Below, one piece after another: positions 1 to 10,285 of a stretch of 64,000 nt of DNA. The stretch's first letter is position 1. Each line of letters begins with the position of its first letter. The position numbers and the translations under genes are program-made. This stretch comes from Amyloporia xantha. Its lineage: Eukaryota; Basidiomycota; Agaricomycetes; Polyporales; Adustoporiaceae. Location of the stretch: positions 2,604,001 through 2,668,000 of the forward strand of contig JAYKKR010000002.1 in NCBI GenBank assembly GCA_036971615.1, in the 5' to 3' direction. The notes beneath the pieces were generated by a model that worked only from the letters and a program-made list of their open reading frames with translations, was not told the origin of the DNA and did no database searches.

Positions 1-278
1 ATTTTACGACGGTTTTTCTTGTGAGTGGTGGCGACAGAGGTGCTCGGTTGCGTATGAATGACGACCATGGTAGTAGGCAAGAATGATCTCGGGCGAGCGA
101 TATGTAGACGGAATAGGAACGAAATGAGAGGAGGTGCAGGTTGCGTGCAGGCCCAGGGGAAATTCTGCTCGGCAATCGCCGATGTTCTACCCAAGGCGAT
201 CGGCCCGCTGAAGCATTCAAAGCTATTTAGTTTCACCATCACTCGCGTCCGTACCCTGGATAGGCTCCCTACATTACT
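1..278. other. left-edge non-coding stretch
   Basis: I see no convincing coding exon here. An open frame of about 80 codons covers part of it but has no recognisable domain and runs into the start region of the next gene. It probably holds the promoter and 5' leader of the URI-like gene that starts at 279. Confidence 0.4.
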
Positions 279-2788
279 ATGTCTGCCCCAGGAAGACCAG
301 GATTAGTTCAGAACCTGAACGATGGCACAGCAGAAGGTCTCGCTTATATACAGTTCTGGATCTGTGCATAATCTAACGCAACAGCAGCTTTGCAGGCTCT
401 TCTCGGCTCCCTTTCGCTCGGAGACTCCTCTGTGGAGAATGGACAAAAGATGACACAGGACCAGGTCAAGAAAATATCTGACAAACTCGGGGAACTACTA
501 GGCGACAACGATATTCGAGCCGACGCAATCAACCCAAAGCGGAACGAGAAGGGTGAGGTATGTTCAAACAGAATATGGCATTGAGGTTGTATTGATGTCG
601 GGGCCGTTTCCGTTACAAGTTGTTGAATGAAGAAGGCCTTCCGATCGTCGACATTGTCGAGCCCGTTACCGCTACGCCTTCGACTGTCACCTCCGGATCA
701 GCGCACATTTTCGACGATCCTGATCTTTTACCGTTCTGGGCGTTGTCCCCCGCCGAGAAGGCGCGGCGCCGTGCTGAGCGGGAACGTATTCTCGATTTGT
801 TGGAACAGGAGGAGCGTATTGAGCAAGAACGTGAGGAGGTAGCGGCGCGCGAGCGATGGCAAGCGGAACTGGAAAAGAGGAAGGAGGCCGCGAAGGCGGA
901 ACTCGACGCGCTGCGAAAGGCGAAAGAGCTGCAGAAAAAGATGGGCAAAGCACTACTACGGAATGTCATTGAAGCGAAAGGAGAGGGACGAGGGTGTCGC
1001 GCAGAGGCAGCGGGAAGAAGAGCAAGAGCAAGAACAGGGACGCAAGGTGAAGCCAAAGAAGAGTGTCGCGTTCGCCGATTCGCCTCCCGACAATGATCAA
1101 CTTCAAGATGAGTCTGAAAGTCAGTGGGGCGACGTTTCTTTGGCAAGATTACAGCGGAAAGGCAAAGCGACTCTCTTAACCAAGGCTCAAATGGACAAGC
1201 AACCGATGAAAATGGAAGTGGTCGAGCGACATCCTACTGGATTACACTTACCACAATCCGTCATTGATACTCCTGATCCTGACTCCGACGACGAGTCAGA
1301 GCCGGGCTCTCCTGTTCCTGCTGACTCTGACGAGGGGGAGGCCATCAATCTCGACCGTTTGGATGACGAGTTCGATGAGGTCCGACCCTCTTCTCCGCTG
1401 TCTGATTCTAATTCGAGTGGCACGGAGCATATGAGCGGTGATGACGAGCCCATACATTGGCAAGAGGATGATTTTGACTTTGCCCAACATCAGCGCGAAA
1501 TTGCGCTTGCCTACTACGAAAAGCGGACTTCCATTGGTGCTGAAGTTTCCAGTGCTATGAGAGCACATACTCATGATGAGCCCGAAAACGAATGGGATCA
1601 ACCGGTGCGTTTTCTGAATTAGTCGTGTAATCCATGTTGAACAGAGGATTTGTCCATAGGAGGTTCCCCTTGATGCAACGTTGGCTTCTGGACCGCCGAA
1701 ACCTGCTGCATCCCGATTCAGGAATGAAAGGACTTCCAGTACACTTGCTTCACATTCTCTCGGACCCTCAGTACTTCCTTCTTCACAATCGTCGACGTTG
1801 AAGGGCGCCGTCCGCATGGGCAAGATTGAGGATGGCCAGCTTGTCGGAGAAAGCGACGACGACAACGAACGAGAAGCTAGGGAGATCATAGAATTGCTCA
1901 CCCGGGGAGAGGCTACGAACTTAGGCCCTCAGCCGAGCTTCCAGCCCGGCCAGACAACCGATAATACGGTTCCTTCGCGCCCTGCGGTTTCCTCTATGCG
2001 CCCTGCTGCATCGACTGCAGAATCCCAGGCGGCAAAACCAGCGTCTGCGGAAGAGGCTCCTGCTCCTACACAGCGCAAGCCACCTAAGGTGTCGAAATTC
2101 AAGCTGGCGCTTGCCCAACCGCGTGAGCAGCAAAGCCTTCGGCCAACCTTCGCCTGCCATGGATACTCCAGTGTCTACGATAGAGCGCTCCTCTCCAAAG
2201 CTATCATCAGGACCAGGAACACCTATATCTGTACCGTCTTCGTCTTCCAGACTGCCTGGACCAATCTTGATGGCAAACCCAACTTCGCATGTGCCTCCCT
2301 CTCAACGACGACCACCGAACCAAGCTCAGATGCAGAGCATTATCGTTGAGTCGCCTTCGTTCCGACCGCCGTCGCTCAGAAATCGTCCGACATTGTCAAC
2401 TGCATCGCCGCCTGTATCCTCATCGAACGTCATCAGTTCACACTTACCCGTCTCGCCTCAGTCTGCTTCTACCTTGGTTGACTCTCCATCATTTCAATCA
2501 GGCATTATAGACTCGCCGTCATTTCAATCAGCCATTATAGACTCGCCGTCATTTCAAGGTTCCGCGTTCCTGTCCAGCTCGACCTCGCTCCCTACGCCAC
2601 CTGACGTGTCGACTCCTGCAACAGCTGATAACGGCCATTCCGTTGAAAATGATTTGACAGGGAAACCTGCCGTTGTGATGAGTGCTGAGGTGAAAGAATC
2701 AAACCCAATCGATAGGCGGACCGGCTCGGGTATCTCTGGGCGGGAGAAGAAGGTGTCCAGGTTCCTTGCAGAACGTGAAGATTATTAG
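279..2788 (+). CDS. URI/BUD27-like prefoldin-family scaffold protein (DUF3835-type)
   Basis: Proposed exons are 279-336, 388-557, 620-964, 1005-1604, 1660-2122 and 2172-2788, giving about 750 residues. The recognisable parts are the LNEEGLPIVDI segment, the FDDPDLLPFW segment followed by a long charged coiled coil (about residues 110-190, ending KKMGKALLRN), KKSVAFAD, and a C-terminal KKVSRFLAERE motif. These match the fungal URI/Bud27 family, which binds Rpb5 and helps assemble RNA polymerases in the cytoplasm. The N-terminal prefoldin helices usual for URI are not obvious, so the start may be incomplete. The long middle is Ser/Pro/acidic and disordered. One junction (964/1005) needs either a very short 40-nt intron with a GTCATT donor or a 1-base frameshift. 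The later junction has a good GTGAGC donor. The name is inferred from family motifs. Confidence 0.65.
2480..2557 (+). repeat. 30-bp tandem repeat inside the URI-like gene
   Basis: Three near-identical units of about 30 bp encode the decapeptide-type repeat DSPSFQS(G/A)II in the disordered linker of the URI-like protein. A related VESPSFRPPS occurs about 40 codons upstream, so the repeat may have grown from it. The units are in frame and could vary in number between strains. Confidence 0.8.
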
Positions 2789-3089
2789 ACGTAATAGCAG
2801 ATGCTGTATGTGTAATTTTGTCAGAGATACATGTGCGGACAGTGCGGTGTACAGATTGTGGCACTTAAAAGTTAAAACACTGAGGTACCGATCAATAAGT
2901 ATGATGGGCGCTTGTTCCTATTGGAATACCGTAACCAAACCGTAACTGAGCTCTGGAGTACAAGTCGAGTACACTAGATCTAAGCGCCCGTAGATCTCCG
3001 CGTCCGAAAACCTGGTGGGAGGATTGCATGCTCTGAACTGCAAGTCTGGAAACTCACCGTCTGCATGCCACTCTCTTGATTGAACTTGC

Positions 3090-4992
3090 ATGAAACGCGC
3101 AATCTATCTTGCCCTTGCCGTTCGGATTAGCATATCCCTCATCACTCGTACATTCTTTCAGCCAGACGAATACTTTCAGTCTCTTGAGGTTGCACATCGC
3201 CTTGTCTTTGGCTATGGGCATCTGACTTGGGAATGGCTCTCCCCCAACCGATCCGTAGCATTGTCTACCCAGCGCTGAACGTGCCCATATACTGGCTCTT
3301 GAAAGTGATGCGAGCAGACGACACGCGATTACTGGTGGGTGCGTGTCTAACAACCTATAAGGCGGACTTGGTGTACTCAGCAGGGTGGAAATCAGATATG
3401 GGGGCCGAAAATATTACACGGTGCTTTCGCTGCTTGCACAGACATCTGGCTGTGCGAGCTCGTAAGACGAGTTTTGGGCCAGAGATACGTCTCCACCACA
3501 GTGAGTGCGAGTATCCGTCAACTGGACATGCTAGGCAGGCTCATGACGCTGAACCAACGCATACTCCAGTTCTTTCTGTCGTTAACATCAGTATTTCATG
3601 GCCTATCCCTTTCTAGATCGATCTCAAATTCACTCGAGACATCCTTGACGGTTATTGCCCTCAGTCACTTTCCATGGGATAAGACACCAGTATTGCGAAG
3701 GTGAGATTTTTATCTTCTGTCAGTACAATCATCAAACGAGCAAGTTTCGACAGAGGCGATGTTCAAAAGATGCTTGCTTTTGCAGCACTAGCATGCGCCA
3801 TGAGACCCACAAATGCTGTCATATGGGTCTATATGGCTGCCATTTTGATGTGGCGACTACGAAAGCACGCAGAGAGTATAGTTTTTGTTGTCACGGACGC
3901 ATTGATTATAGGGTGGGAGTCTTTGATTCATATCAGTCTAGAAGATTATTCCTCATTCTAGATTCTAGGACTCTGACGGTTCTGACCACTACTATGCTCG
4001 ACTCCGCATACTACGGTCGTCCTACGTTCACGCCTCTGAACTTCTTACGCACTAATCTCTCATCTGTGTCCCTGTTTTACGGATCTAGCCCGTGGCATTA
4101 CTATTTCTCCCAAGGGATACCCATTCTATGCACGACTACTCTCCCCTTCATGCTGCAGGGCGCATGGTACTCTTTGCATTCCCCGAGCCCGGCGTTGAGG
4201 ATTGTGTTAGGGCTTCTTGCCTGGACTATTGGGGTGTACTCTTTAGCAGGCCACAAAGAATGGCGCTTCATTCATCCGCTCTTACCCTTAATGCACATCC
4301 TCGCTTCCAAGGCAATTGTAGACGCAAGGGCAGAAAGTCACCATTCGCAATTTCTGAACAAATACTACCGGCAGCTTATTCTGCTCGGCTTGCCGGCAAT
4401 AGCCTATGTCTCCCTAATTCATGGTCGGGCCCAGATTGACGTTATCAAGTATCTGAAGCAACTGCCACCGGGAGAAGTCGGTTCTATCGGATTCTTGATG
4501 CCCTGCCATTCCACCCCGTGGCAGGCATATCTACACAGGCCTGATCTGGCTGACGCCGGACGACTCTGGGCTTTAGGCTGTGAGCCTCCTCTGTCGTGAG
4601 TGGATCTCGGTTTTCATAGACACGCTCCATTGACGACCCATGTCGGTTCTAGGGAGCAGGTCGTAGGGGTGTACCAGGACCAGACCGACGTCTTTTATGC
4701 CTCCCCTGCAACATACTTGCGGACTCGCTTTCCGAGTAAGGTCAGCTCCGCATTCCCGCCGTCACCATTGCCTTGTACGGTTCCCGGCGCCAATGATTCA
4801 GGATTGACTGAATGGCAACATGAGTGGCCGGAATACATCGTTTTATTCGGGGCGTTGTTGGAAGATGACGTACGGGAGATCTTGATAGAGAAAGGCTACC
4901 GGGAGGTCTGGAAGAGTGAGTCTGGATGGGAAGGCGATGGGAGACGGCAAGGAGGTGTCCGAGTATGGCGGTTCCAGCCAGTCCTGGACTGA
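3090..4992 (+). CDS. GPI10: GPI mannosyltransferase 3 (GPI10/PIG-B), apparent frameshift
   Basis: This is a GT22 (ALG9-like) ER membrane enzyme. By family it adds the third mannose to the GPI anchor core, using dolichol-phosphate-mannose. Exons are about 3090-3334, 3396-3500, 3570-3700, 3754-3912, 3969-4595 and 4653-4992, giving about 535 residues, close to family length. Family signatures are the luminal TFFQPDEYFQSLEVAH (about residue 21), GYGHLTWEW, SNSLET, CAMRPTNA, HKEWRFIHPLLPL, MPCHSTPW and CEPPL, plus many hydrophobic segments. After GHLTWEWLSP the frame shifts at a C5 run (3241-3245). The next conserved block, PIRSIVYPALN, lies in another frame as if one base were missing. No GT-AG intron of the right length fixes this without removing conserved residues. 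A sequencing error is likelier than loss, because the rest is intact and the enzyme is essential in yeast. Confidence 0.88.
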
Positions 4993-5158
4993 TAGCCGCT
5001 CCATGTTGCAAACTCATTTGTGATGTTGCAAATTGGTTGCGAAGAGTATATATTTCGCCGGTCGTGTAGTGGTACTTAGCTCAAGTCGAAGTCGCATCCT
5101 CGCTATTGACTCGCTATCAATCACACGATACTCTTACATTCCTGCACTCACCACTCGC

Positions 5159-6352
5159 ATGACCATGTCTTCGGTCTTGCTACCCGTTGAACTCTGGCTA
5201 CACATATTCCGCTTGTCGACGATCTCTCCGTTGACATACCGCCTGCGAGCCACCACCTATAATCCATTCGAAACAATACCGCTAATTGCCCAAGAAGACT
5301 CCGAGGCCCTCAAGACCAAGTCTGCGCTTATCCTCGTCTGCAAGTTATGGCGCATCCTCGCGATGGATCTTGTGTACGAGGATATTGCGATGGGGAGTCC
5401 GGAGAGGCAGCGAAAGCTCCTAGCCGGTGTAGAAGAACATGATATCGATAGTCGGTCCCCTGGGCGTGGGTGGTGGGTCCGTCGCGCTAGCCTGCCATAC
5501 ACCGGCTCAGTGACGGTCACCTCCCGTCCGCTGGAAGCCATAAAGATTCTTGAGCAATGTCCTCGCCTGGAGGTTCTCGTGCGTGCAGGTCCGTTCCGCC
5601 CGGATGCAGACCTACGCTTTGAGTTCCCTGCAGACTGTCCGCCACTCCCCTCCCTAAAGCGCCTCGACTGGTGGCATATGAACGAGGCTGCTCGTTCTGG
5701 AGGCATCAACTGCCTTGGCGACGTGCTACAGGCTGCTCCCAACCTGCAGTACTTGTCCTTGGGCGGGTACCTCAGGTTCTGCCATTTGCAGCGATCGACC
5801 ACCACCCTTCCGTCATTGACGACCCTCCGAATTCTACGTCTCAACGTGTTGTTTGTCCGGGAGACGCTCCGGTGGTCTATGCCTGCTTTGCGGTGTTTGA
5901 TCATAGACACCGTCGAGGACATCGGAATACTGGAAGGGTTCTGGGAGACGTTCGGAAATCAAATTCGCACCGTCGAATTGGGCAACAGCCTCAGCTACTA
6001 TGTGTACGACACCCTTTCGTACATTCTCCCAGGCTGCCCCAACCTCGAGGTGCTAAACTACTATGTCCACTTCACCGCCATCCCCTCTCTGTTCCACACC
6101 ACATTCAGCTCACTCACGACCGTTGGCCTACATGCCCACCCAAATTTACTTCTTCCCCCGGAGAGCTCAGAGTATTGGAAACGGATTCAGGACCATTTTA
6201 CCATGCTCTGTGGGCCCGCTTTTTCTGCGCTGAAGAGAGTGCTTCTCTATGGCGATTGGGACGCTATAGTTGATGATATTCGATACCCATTCCTGATTCA
6301 ACCTCTACTCGACCGTCACTGTGTCGTTGAACGGGCCCAGATACCTTACTAG
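5159..6352 (+). CDS. F-box domain protein with leucine-rich-like tail
   Basis: Single-exon gene of 397 residues. The first ATG in frame is at 5159. An open frame extends upstream to about 5033 but without an ATG. The N-terminus has an F-box-like segment (LLPVELWLHIFRLSTI, about residues 5-20, continuing to ILVCKLWRILA), followed by irregular leucine-rich repeats typical of basidiomycete F-box families. By family such proteins dock substrates to SCF (SKP1-cullin-F-box) ubiquitin ligases. The substrate cannot be told from sequence. It lies about 165 bp after GPI10 on the same strand. Confidence 0.75.
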   Translation: MTMSSVLLPVELWLHIFRLSTISPLTYRLRATTYNPFETIPLIAQEDSEALKTKSALILVCKLWRILAMDLVYEDIAMGSPERQRKLLAGVEEHDIDSRSPGRGWWVRRASLPYTGSVTVTSRPLEAIKILEQCPRLEVLVRAGPFRPDADLRFEFPADCPPLPSLKRLDWWHMNEAARSGGINCLGDVLQAAPNLQYLSLGGYLRFCHLQRSTTTLPSLTTLRILRLNVLFVRETLRWSMPALRCLIIDTVEDIGILEGFWETFGNQIRTVELGNSLSYYVYDTLSYILPGCPNLEVLNYYVHFTAIPSLFHTTFSSLTTVGLHAHPNLLLPPESSEYWKRIQDHFTMLCGPAFSALKRVLLYGDWDAIVDDIRYPFLIQPLLDRHCVVERAQIPY

Positions 6353-6602
6353 ATCCGAAATGACTTGTACACACTTATGTCGTTCAGAGCAAGGCTGGTG
6401 CCGCCTTCGTTAGAGAGATTAGGCTAATCATTGTATACACGGCCATACTTTAAGTACAACCTCATCCCATATAATTGAATAATAAATGTCATTTTGTCAA
6501 ACCAGGCGTCTGAACAAAGTGAGTAGAACAGCCAGTCCATGCGATGCATGTGCCTTGTCATTCAACGATGCTTGCATCCTAAACACAGCAAAAATTTGGT
6601 GC

Positions 6603-7432
6603 CTATTCTTGGCCTCTTCTGCGATGAGAAGAGGGGCGCGAGTCTCTCCGATTCGGGGCAGATGGAGCGTGATGCTCAGCCCGACGACGGCCGGCCCCAG
6701 TATCCTGCACAACCTGTCCCTGTCGGAGAAGGAGCATATGATGATGGAGCGAGGAGTCGGCGGGAGGAGAACCGACATAAAACGACGCTGGAGGCAGGTG
6801 TTCAGGCCCGAGTCCTGGAGGTAGGTGACTGGTGGATGATCTAGCTCGCGCGGCAGGAAAGACACGGCCGATCTTAGTGCCTGCAGAGTAATGAATCAGG
6901 GAAGATGCGGGAAATCGGTTGAATACAGACCACCATGAGAAGATTGTAGTGCTCCCTGCACATCTCCCTGAGGGAAGGTGTCCGACGACTGACGGTAATG
7001 GCCATATAGCAGGTCTGGGTCTTGGGCCGCAGACAAATGCAACGTGTGACTGCGACAAGGCTCGCACACATTATCCCGCATCGTAGACACCGCAGATCTC
7101 GTGAATGGGCGTGCACATTGTGCGCATGTCTGGCTTGACTGAGAGGTTGGCGATGGAATGTTCGAGAGAGGATATCCATCGCTCTCTTGAGAGTTACCTC
7201 TCGGAGATCTGGAGCGCCTCAAAGTGTGCGAGATGTCGTCCATAGACCCGAGGATCATGTCGGGATCATACGCACTGCCATTGGTGGGGCCGCTTGTGGA
7301 CCCTGGAGCGGAGTAGTCGCTGGAGTCGGAACTCCCGTCTGGGATGTAGAATCGCGGTCGCTGATGTGGCGGCACTTGTGCAGGAATTTGGATAGGACGA
7401 CTGCCCCGGTCGTGGTCGGGCATCTGGGCCAT
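6603..7432 (-). CDS. hypothetical Ser/Pro-rich protein with paired CxxC motif
   Basis: Two proposed exons: 7432 down to about 6943, then about 6892 down to 6603. They are joined by a GTCTGT...CTGCAG intron of about 51 bp. The upstream frame has an in-frame stop just before the ATG at 7432, which supports that start. The protein is about 250 residues, mostly disordered, with a CAQC-x16-CEPC arrangement near residue 110 that could bind one zinc ion. The tail is rich in Pro, His and Arg. I do not recognise the family. The second exon is less certain than the first. Confidence 0.4.
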
Positions 7433-7538
7433 CTATTGTGGCACCGTGAAGGACGTGATAGGTGGAGATGAGATGGTCGGGCAAATCGCCTGAAGAAAGT
7501 CGAGCCCAACGTCACACTTTATAGGCATAGGATCCCGC

Positions 7539-8931
7539 CTACTTGCACCTCGGGGAGCGGCTACTTGCTTCATTGAGCGATCCCTGGTTATGTCGCACAC
7601 GATTCTCCCACAGGTCCATTCTAGAGAGGAAAGAATGAGTCATACGCAAAAATTCTGTGAGGGATCCCGCAGAAATCCCTCGGAAAACTTGCATCATAGA
7701 ACGAGCATCAAATCGGTGAGTGCCCACAATTTGTAGACAAATCACTGCCCAATCGATGCCAGATATCCGCTGTCAGAACTGCAAGAGGCAGGTCCACATA
7801 AACCAGCGCTTGCAGAGCTACCAAAGTTGGGTTTGTCGGCGCAGCTAATGCACGTCGCTTGCGCAGCCACTAAAGTAAATGTTCCGCTCGGGCAAAAGCC
7901 GGCGAGGATAGTTGATAGACTAAAGATCAAGAAATTGGCGACACACTGTGTGAAACGGTCCCGTCGGTCCTCAAGACGAATTTTTCAAGACCACATCCTT
8001 CTCCGGCAATCATGGGAATAGGAAATGACAATTGGAATCGCGCCCATGACTCTCCATTGCAGAAATCGAAGCTTGGGATGGCATGCGGGACGGTCCGCGC
8101 CATGGACTTCGGCCTCGATAGAATCGAGTACCAAAATAGAGGAACTATGAGGACATACTAGCTGCAATCAATAAAGACAATGGCAAAAAACACTGTACCT
8201 CAGTGGCGCAGACATGTGGGTTATCGGACATAGCAGTCGTGGCACTGTCGGTATGTCCACACCTTCTGTCCTCCCCAAAAGGCAACTGTTGAGGTTCTGA
8301 TGGTTGCCGGCAGTAATTTAAGTTCGGGGGTCCTTGTTTTCAGCAGTAAAGAAAACAGGGACGAGAGACACACCGAACAGGCTTCGCGTCATCGCCAGAG
8401 ACAGCGGTCCAGACATAGCAGCATCTCCTCAGTTATTAGGAATGCAAAACAACACAATCTGATTCATTATTCTCGCATCTCTGATGGTGCAACAAATTGA
8501 AATAATCAGGACGGCGAGTATACGAGGCGCGACTTGGTTAGAGTTTCTCTCGGGCATGCCCGACAGCACAGACTGATCGTGCCTTGCGATATAGACGAGA
8601 AGTTGTAACGAGAGGACTCACCTTAATAACCTCTGTTGTTGTTCTGTGGACCCCCCAGCGTGCAATGCAAAATCCCTGTATGAGGACAGCGACTCGAGTA
8701 CAACTGATACTGGCGGCGGTGATACTCGGATAGAGATACACGTGAATACGAGAACACCCAATTGGCTTACTGCGCAACCGCTTTCAGAAATCTCAAATAT
8801 AAGGTTTCCGCCGGAAGGTTGAATCAGCACGAGGAATTGACATATCGAAGTGATCTCTGAGGACACATTCAGGATAGGGGTGATACAGCGAAGGCCAATC
8901 TCACTCACCTGGGTTAGGATTGGTAAATGCG
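7539..8931 (-). other. unresolved minus-strand gene or gene remnant
   Basis: Coding-like pieces occur with good minus-strand donors. An ATG near 8951 begins a short MPTTAFTNPNP exon that ends at a GTGAGT donor near 8909. A roughly 240-nt open stretch ends at another GTGAGT donor near 8618. A 62-codon frame at 7930-7742 starts with a signal-peptide-like segment and continues with six cysteines. I could not join these into one convincing open frame, and several candidates hit stops. This is either a many-exon gene I cannot resolve or a decayed one. Confidence 0.25.
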
Positions 8932-9174
8932 GTTGTTGGCATCTGGGTCCCGTGCGCCTCTCAATTAACAGCTCAAAGAGGCAACATGCCCATCACCATA
9001 TATCCCCAATGGTCGATACGTTGGTCCGCAGTAAAAAGAAAGTAGAATGATGGTACCATTCAGATAACTTCGGACCATATGTGGTGCAGATGGAAGGAGA
9101 AGAGTTCATTGACAATTATGACAAAACAGCTGAATAACCATGCAATAAGCTTGACCTAACGTATGTCGCCGCTA

Positions 9175-10014
9175 CTAATGGCCAATCTTCACCCGCTGGG
9201 CTCGTGATAGCTGAAGGAAGGCAAGTTGTCAGTGAATAGGTCAGGCATTACGATCGTTTCAACATACGCGTCGACGTTTCTTCAGCCTGCATCACGCAAT
9301 GAATACTTCACATTCCCAAAATCGAAGGGAAAGGACTCACTTATGTTTCTTCATCTTCCTTCTACGCTTTCTCTTCGTGCTGTCCATGTATGCCTCGAAC
9401 TCGGCCTCGGCCAATCTCACCTCTTCCGCCCTACCCTCCGTCACATCCAGCCCCAGTTGCTGGAGTGTCTTCTCCCAAGACATGGACGCTTCCACTCGAT
9501 TCACCACCAATGCTCTTGCGAGTTGCCTGGCGGCATCCGCATCATCCTCCGGGGAGGCTTCCGGTGGCTCGTTGAAGCTTTCCGCACTCGACGTTGCCTC
9601 GGCTGCTTTCGGAGGTAAGGTAAACGGTAGAGACGACGATTCGAATATAGACGAAGGCGATTGCGACATGAGAAGAAGTGGTCGGTGTAAGGAGAAGAAT
9701 TGATGAAGTTTGAGATCGTGCGGGTTGATTGCTGGATGGACTGGGACTGTGGATGTCGGCATAGGCCAGTTAATGGTCCTCGACAAAGACTCTTCCGGCA
9801 TCATCGATCCGCCAGGCGATTGCTGTGAGGACAAGTCCTTCCCAGATGCATCGTTGCTGGAACTGGAGGCGTCGACTTTGCCCTTGTTCGTTGTTGGCGC
9901 GACCTTGGGAGGTTTGGCCGAGTTAAAATATCGCCCTCCTCCGGGTTTGGAGAAGACAGAGTATGCCCTGCGAGCTGCTGGCACCGGCCTCAGCAGGTGG
10001 GCCAGTACAGCCAT
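9175..10014 (-). CDS. mitochondrial small ribosomal subunit protein mS38 (COX24/AURKAIP1 domain)
   Basis: Three exons: 9341-10014, 9268-9286 (a 19-nt microexon) and 9175-9210, giving 242 residues. Both introns have clean GTGAGT...GCAG and GTATGT...TCAG ends. The basic C-terminus reads DSTKRKRRRKMKKHK, LKKRRR, LSRAQRVKIGH across the three exons. This is the conserved COX24_C tail of mS38, which by family inserts into the mitoribosomal small subunit. The N-terminus is basic and Ala/Arg-rich (HLLRPVPAARRAYS), consistent with a mitochondrial presequence. The middle is low in conservation. In yeast the homologue (Cox24/Qri5) is needed for cytochrome oxidase biogenesis. Confidence 0.88.
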
Positions 10015-10285
10015 GAAGTGAGAGTGACAGTGCTGCTTGCAAACCTGTGAACGGCGCTCTGCGATAATGAGGAGGAGCGCACGTGGCGGTCGCGCGACTC
10101 AACCTGCAGGACTCAATCCGCTCAAGCAGGCACTGGCACAACGTTAACGACGGCACCATTCTCAACTACGCACTGTTTTTGCCAACCAATGGAGACAACT
10201 ATTATGTACCATAGATATAGCATACATAGTCCTGAGTCCATGCCTAGGCGGCAAAATAAGGTCCGACGATACTCAACCACTATCC

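Noticed and set aside
2101..2175. Second apparent frameshift in the URI-like gene
   Set aside because: A 49-nt intron at 2123-2171 with a GTGAGC donor and CTCCAG acceptor has exactly the length needed and restores the frame, so no frameshift is required.
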